A stretch of DNA of 8,069 nucleotides from Lachnospiraceae bacterium (lineage in GTDB: Bacteria; Bacillota; Clostridia; Lachnospirales; Lachnospiraceae): contig CAAFNG010000324.1 of assembly GCA_900764225.1 (NCBI GenBank), forward strand, positions 1 to 8,069, read 5' to 3'. Of the stretch, positions 6,932-8,069 are shown one piece after another; within the stretch, counting starts at the first letter, position 1; the number at the start of each line of letters is the position of its first letter. The position numbers and the translations under genes are program-made. The notes under the pieces were generated by a model. The model saw nothing but the letters and a program-made list of their open reading frames with translations. It did not search any database and was not told the DNA's origin.

Positions 6932-6960
6932 TTCCCAAAATCATTTATAACGATTATAAT
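6932..6960 (+). promoter_or_regulatory. Sigma-A-type promoter for the sugar kinase
   Basis: A perfect -10 TATAAT at 6955-6960 follows a weak -35 TTCCCA at 6932-6937 (4 of 6 consensus bases) with a 17-bp spacer. Transcription would start near 6967, giving a leader of about 39 bases that contains the AGGAGG site at 6992-6997. The weak -35 suggests either modest expression or help from an activator. Confidence 0.6.
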
Positions 6961-7005
6961 ATGAAACAGAATATGAAACAAATAACCTATTAGGAGGAAT
7001 CATCA

Positions 7006-7977
7006 ATGGAAAACAGACAGTATGATGTAACAGCTCTCGGCGAGCTTTTGATCGACTTTACAGAAAACGGTGACAGTTCCCAGGGAAATCCTACTTTTGA
7101 GGCAAACCCAGGCGGAGCTCCCTGTAACGTTCTTGCCATGCTGAACCGTCTTGGCAAAAAAACTGCATTTATCGGAAAGGTCGGAAACGACATGTTCGGC
7201 AAGCAGCTGAAGGCTGCCGTAGAAGAATGCGGCATTGATACCAGAAATCTTGTCATGGACGATGAAATTCATACTACCCTTGCTTTTGTACATACTTACC
7301 CGGACGGAGACCGTGATTTTTCTTTCTACCGTAATCCAGGTGCAGATATGATGCTGACAAAGGATGAGGTAGATGCTGATCTGATCCGCAATTCCAGGAT
7401 CTTCCATTTCGGCACACTTTCTTCCACACATGAGGGTGTCCGTGAAGCAACCCGTTATGCTCTTGACGTGGCAAAAGAAGCCGGATGCATCATCACCTTT
7501 GACCCGAACTTACGCCCTCCACTCTGGAAAGATCTGAACGATGCCCGCAAAGAGATCGAATACGGCATGGAACGCTGTGATGTACTGAAGATTTCTGATA
7601 ATGAAGTGGAATTTCTTTTTGATACAACAGATTATGATAAGGGTGCTGCCCTTATCGAAGAAAAATATCATATCCCGCTTGTGCTGATCACAATGGGAAA
7701 AGATGGAAGCCGCGCTTATTATCGCGGACGGAAGGTTGAGGCTGCTCCTTTCCTTCAGGAACACACCATCGAAACCACCGGCGCCGGTGACACCTTCTGC
7801 GCAAGCACATTGAACTATGTACTTGAGCACGAGCTTGATGATCTCACAGACGAGAACCTTGCAGAACTGCTTACTTTTGCAAATGCGGCAGCTTCTCTTA
7901 TCACAACAAAGAAGGGCGCGCTTCGCGTGATGCCTACAAGGGATGAAGTTCTTGACTTCATCGCATCTCGCAAGTAA
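7006..7977 (+). CDS. PfkB-family carbohydrate kinase, fructokinase-like
   Basis: This complete 323-residue cytoplasmic kinase transfers phosphate from ATP to a sugar hydroxyl. The N-terminus ALGELLIDF is typical of the ribokinase/fructokinase family. The first PfkB signature spans residues ~36-65 (NPGGAPCNVLAMLNRLGKKT then IGKVGNDMFG), with GGAPxN matching fructokinases. The second signature is T257-T-G-A-G-D262-T-F, where D262 is the catalytic base and the GAGD loop forms the anion hole. FDPNLRPPLW (165-174) and LKISDNEVEFL (194-204) are further family blocks. Length is normal for the family (about 310-330). ATG 7006 follows AGGAGG (6992-6997) by eight bases. Fructose is the most likely substrate by the GGAP/FDPNLR pattern, but 2-keto-3-deoxygluconate or another sugar cannot be excluded. 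It is divergent from the GlgB-like gene and may be co-regulated with it; no partner gene follows before the contig end. Confidence 0.92.
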   Translation: MENRQYDVTALGELLIDFTENGDSSQGNPTFEANPGGAPCNVLAMLNRLGKKTAFIGKVGNDMFGKQLKAAVEECGIDTRNLVMDDEIHTTLAFVHTYPDGDRDFSFYRNPGADMMLTKDEVDADLIRNSRIFHFGTLSSTHEGVREATRYALDVAKEAGCIITFDPNLRPPLWKDLNDARKEIEYGMERCDVLKISDNEVEFLFDTTDYDKGAALIEEKYHIPLVLITMGKDGSRAYYRGRKVEAAPFLQEHTIETTGAGDTFCASTLNYVLEHELDDLTDENLAELLTFANAAASLITTKKGALRVMPTRDEVLDFIASRK

Positions 7978-8069
7978 TTAGTTTTTATTTTTTCTTATAG
8001 TTCTTATTTATTAGCTTTGAAAAGCTGAGGAAAACCGCAGGGGGAGAAAGCACTCGGAGTTACGAAGCC
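7978..8069. other. Unassigned contig-end segment after the kinase
   Basis: The first 35 bases are T-rich, without a hairpin that would make them a clear terminator. A small 5-bp stem (AGCTT-TGAA-AAGCT, 8013-8026) follows. The last ~45 bases are purine- and GC-richer (GAGGAAAACCGCAGGGGGAG and onward) and look like the start of something structured or coding, cut by the contig end. I match them to no riboswitch, tRNA or RNA gene. The minus strand has an open stretch of about 20 codons ending in TAA at 8007-8005, which could be the tail of a leftward gene, but nothing in it is recognisable. Confidence 0.35.

Larger units (their letters stand above)
6791..7005. promoter_or_regulatory. Divergent intergenic region between GlgB-like gene and sugar kinase
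   Basis: The 215-bp AT-rich gap must carry promoters for both divergent genes. It holds the kinase promoter and a GTAACCG repeat described separately, plus both ribosome binding sites. For the leftward gene, the best -10 candidate is TATAAA on the minus strand at 6825-6820, but no good -35 lies at standard spacing, so that promoter is unassigned. No small gene, hairpin terminator or riboswitch-like structure is visible. Confidence 0.5.

Noticed and set aside
1..8069. CRISPR arrays, tRNA/rRNA genes, insertion sequences or phage genes
   Set aside because: I looked for regularly spaced repeats, cloverleaf-like segments and transposase or integrase motifs and saw none. The two deletion-like junctions show no IS ends.

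Overview
The window looks like a complete short contig from a gut-type Firmicute, most likely a Lachnospiraceae (Clostridia) member. I infer this from strong AGGAGG ribosome binding sites, the moderate base composition, the GPH transporter/alpha-beta hydrolase sugar locus and the style of the branching-enzyme-like and PfkB kinase proteins; no marker gene is present to prove it. The first 40 bases are not genomic: positions 8-40 are exactly the Nextera read-1 transposase adapter, so position 41 is where real DNA begins and the contig starts inside a gene.

Layout. (1) 41-2684, minus strand: the N-terminal half of a GH78-type alpha-L-rhamnosidase cut off by the contig start, preceded 15 bp upstream by an intact beta-lactamase-fold serine hydrolase, preceded in turn by the last ~40 codons of an AraC-family regulator. 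(2) 2682-4490, plus strand: a GPH-family sugar transporter lacking its N-terminal part and carrying two in-frame stops, then an alpha/beta hydrolase with an internal out-of-frame deletion. The AraC and transporter fragments meet head to head at about 2679-2687, as expected if one deletion removed the middle of a divergent regulator/transporter pair. (3) 4511-4550: a near-perfect 40-bp palindrome acting as a bidirectional terminator. (4) 4580-6790, minus strand: an intact 736-codon glycogen branching enzyme homologue (GH13) that has lost the acid/base Glu, the region IV His-Asp and the region I His while keeping the nucleophile Asp, and ends in a Lys-rich tail; it looks like a pseudoenzyme. (5) 6791-7005: a divergent promoter region. 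(6) 7006-7977, plus strand: an intact PfkB/fructokinase-type sugar kinase. (7) 7978-8069: an unassigned tail.

How the parts fit. Regions 1-2 read as one plant-glycan utilisation locus: import of an oligosaccharide (GPH transporter), ester removal (the two hydrolases), rhamnose release (GH78), with AraC control. Three of its genes are broken within about 1.9 kb while both flanks are open, so the locus is either decaying or misassembled in this copy; the adapter at the end makes read-level checking important. Regions 4-6 are separate: a probably non-catalytic glucan-binding protein of the GlgB family, divergent from a cytoplasmic sugar kinase. The best candidate for something undescribed is the GlgB-like pseudoenzyme with its basic tail.
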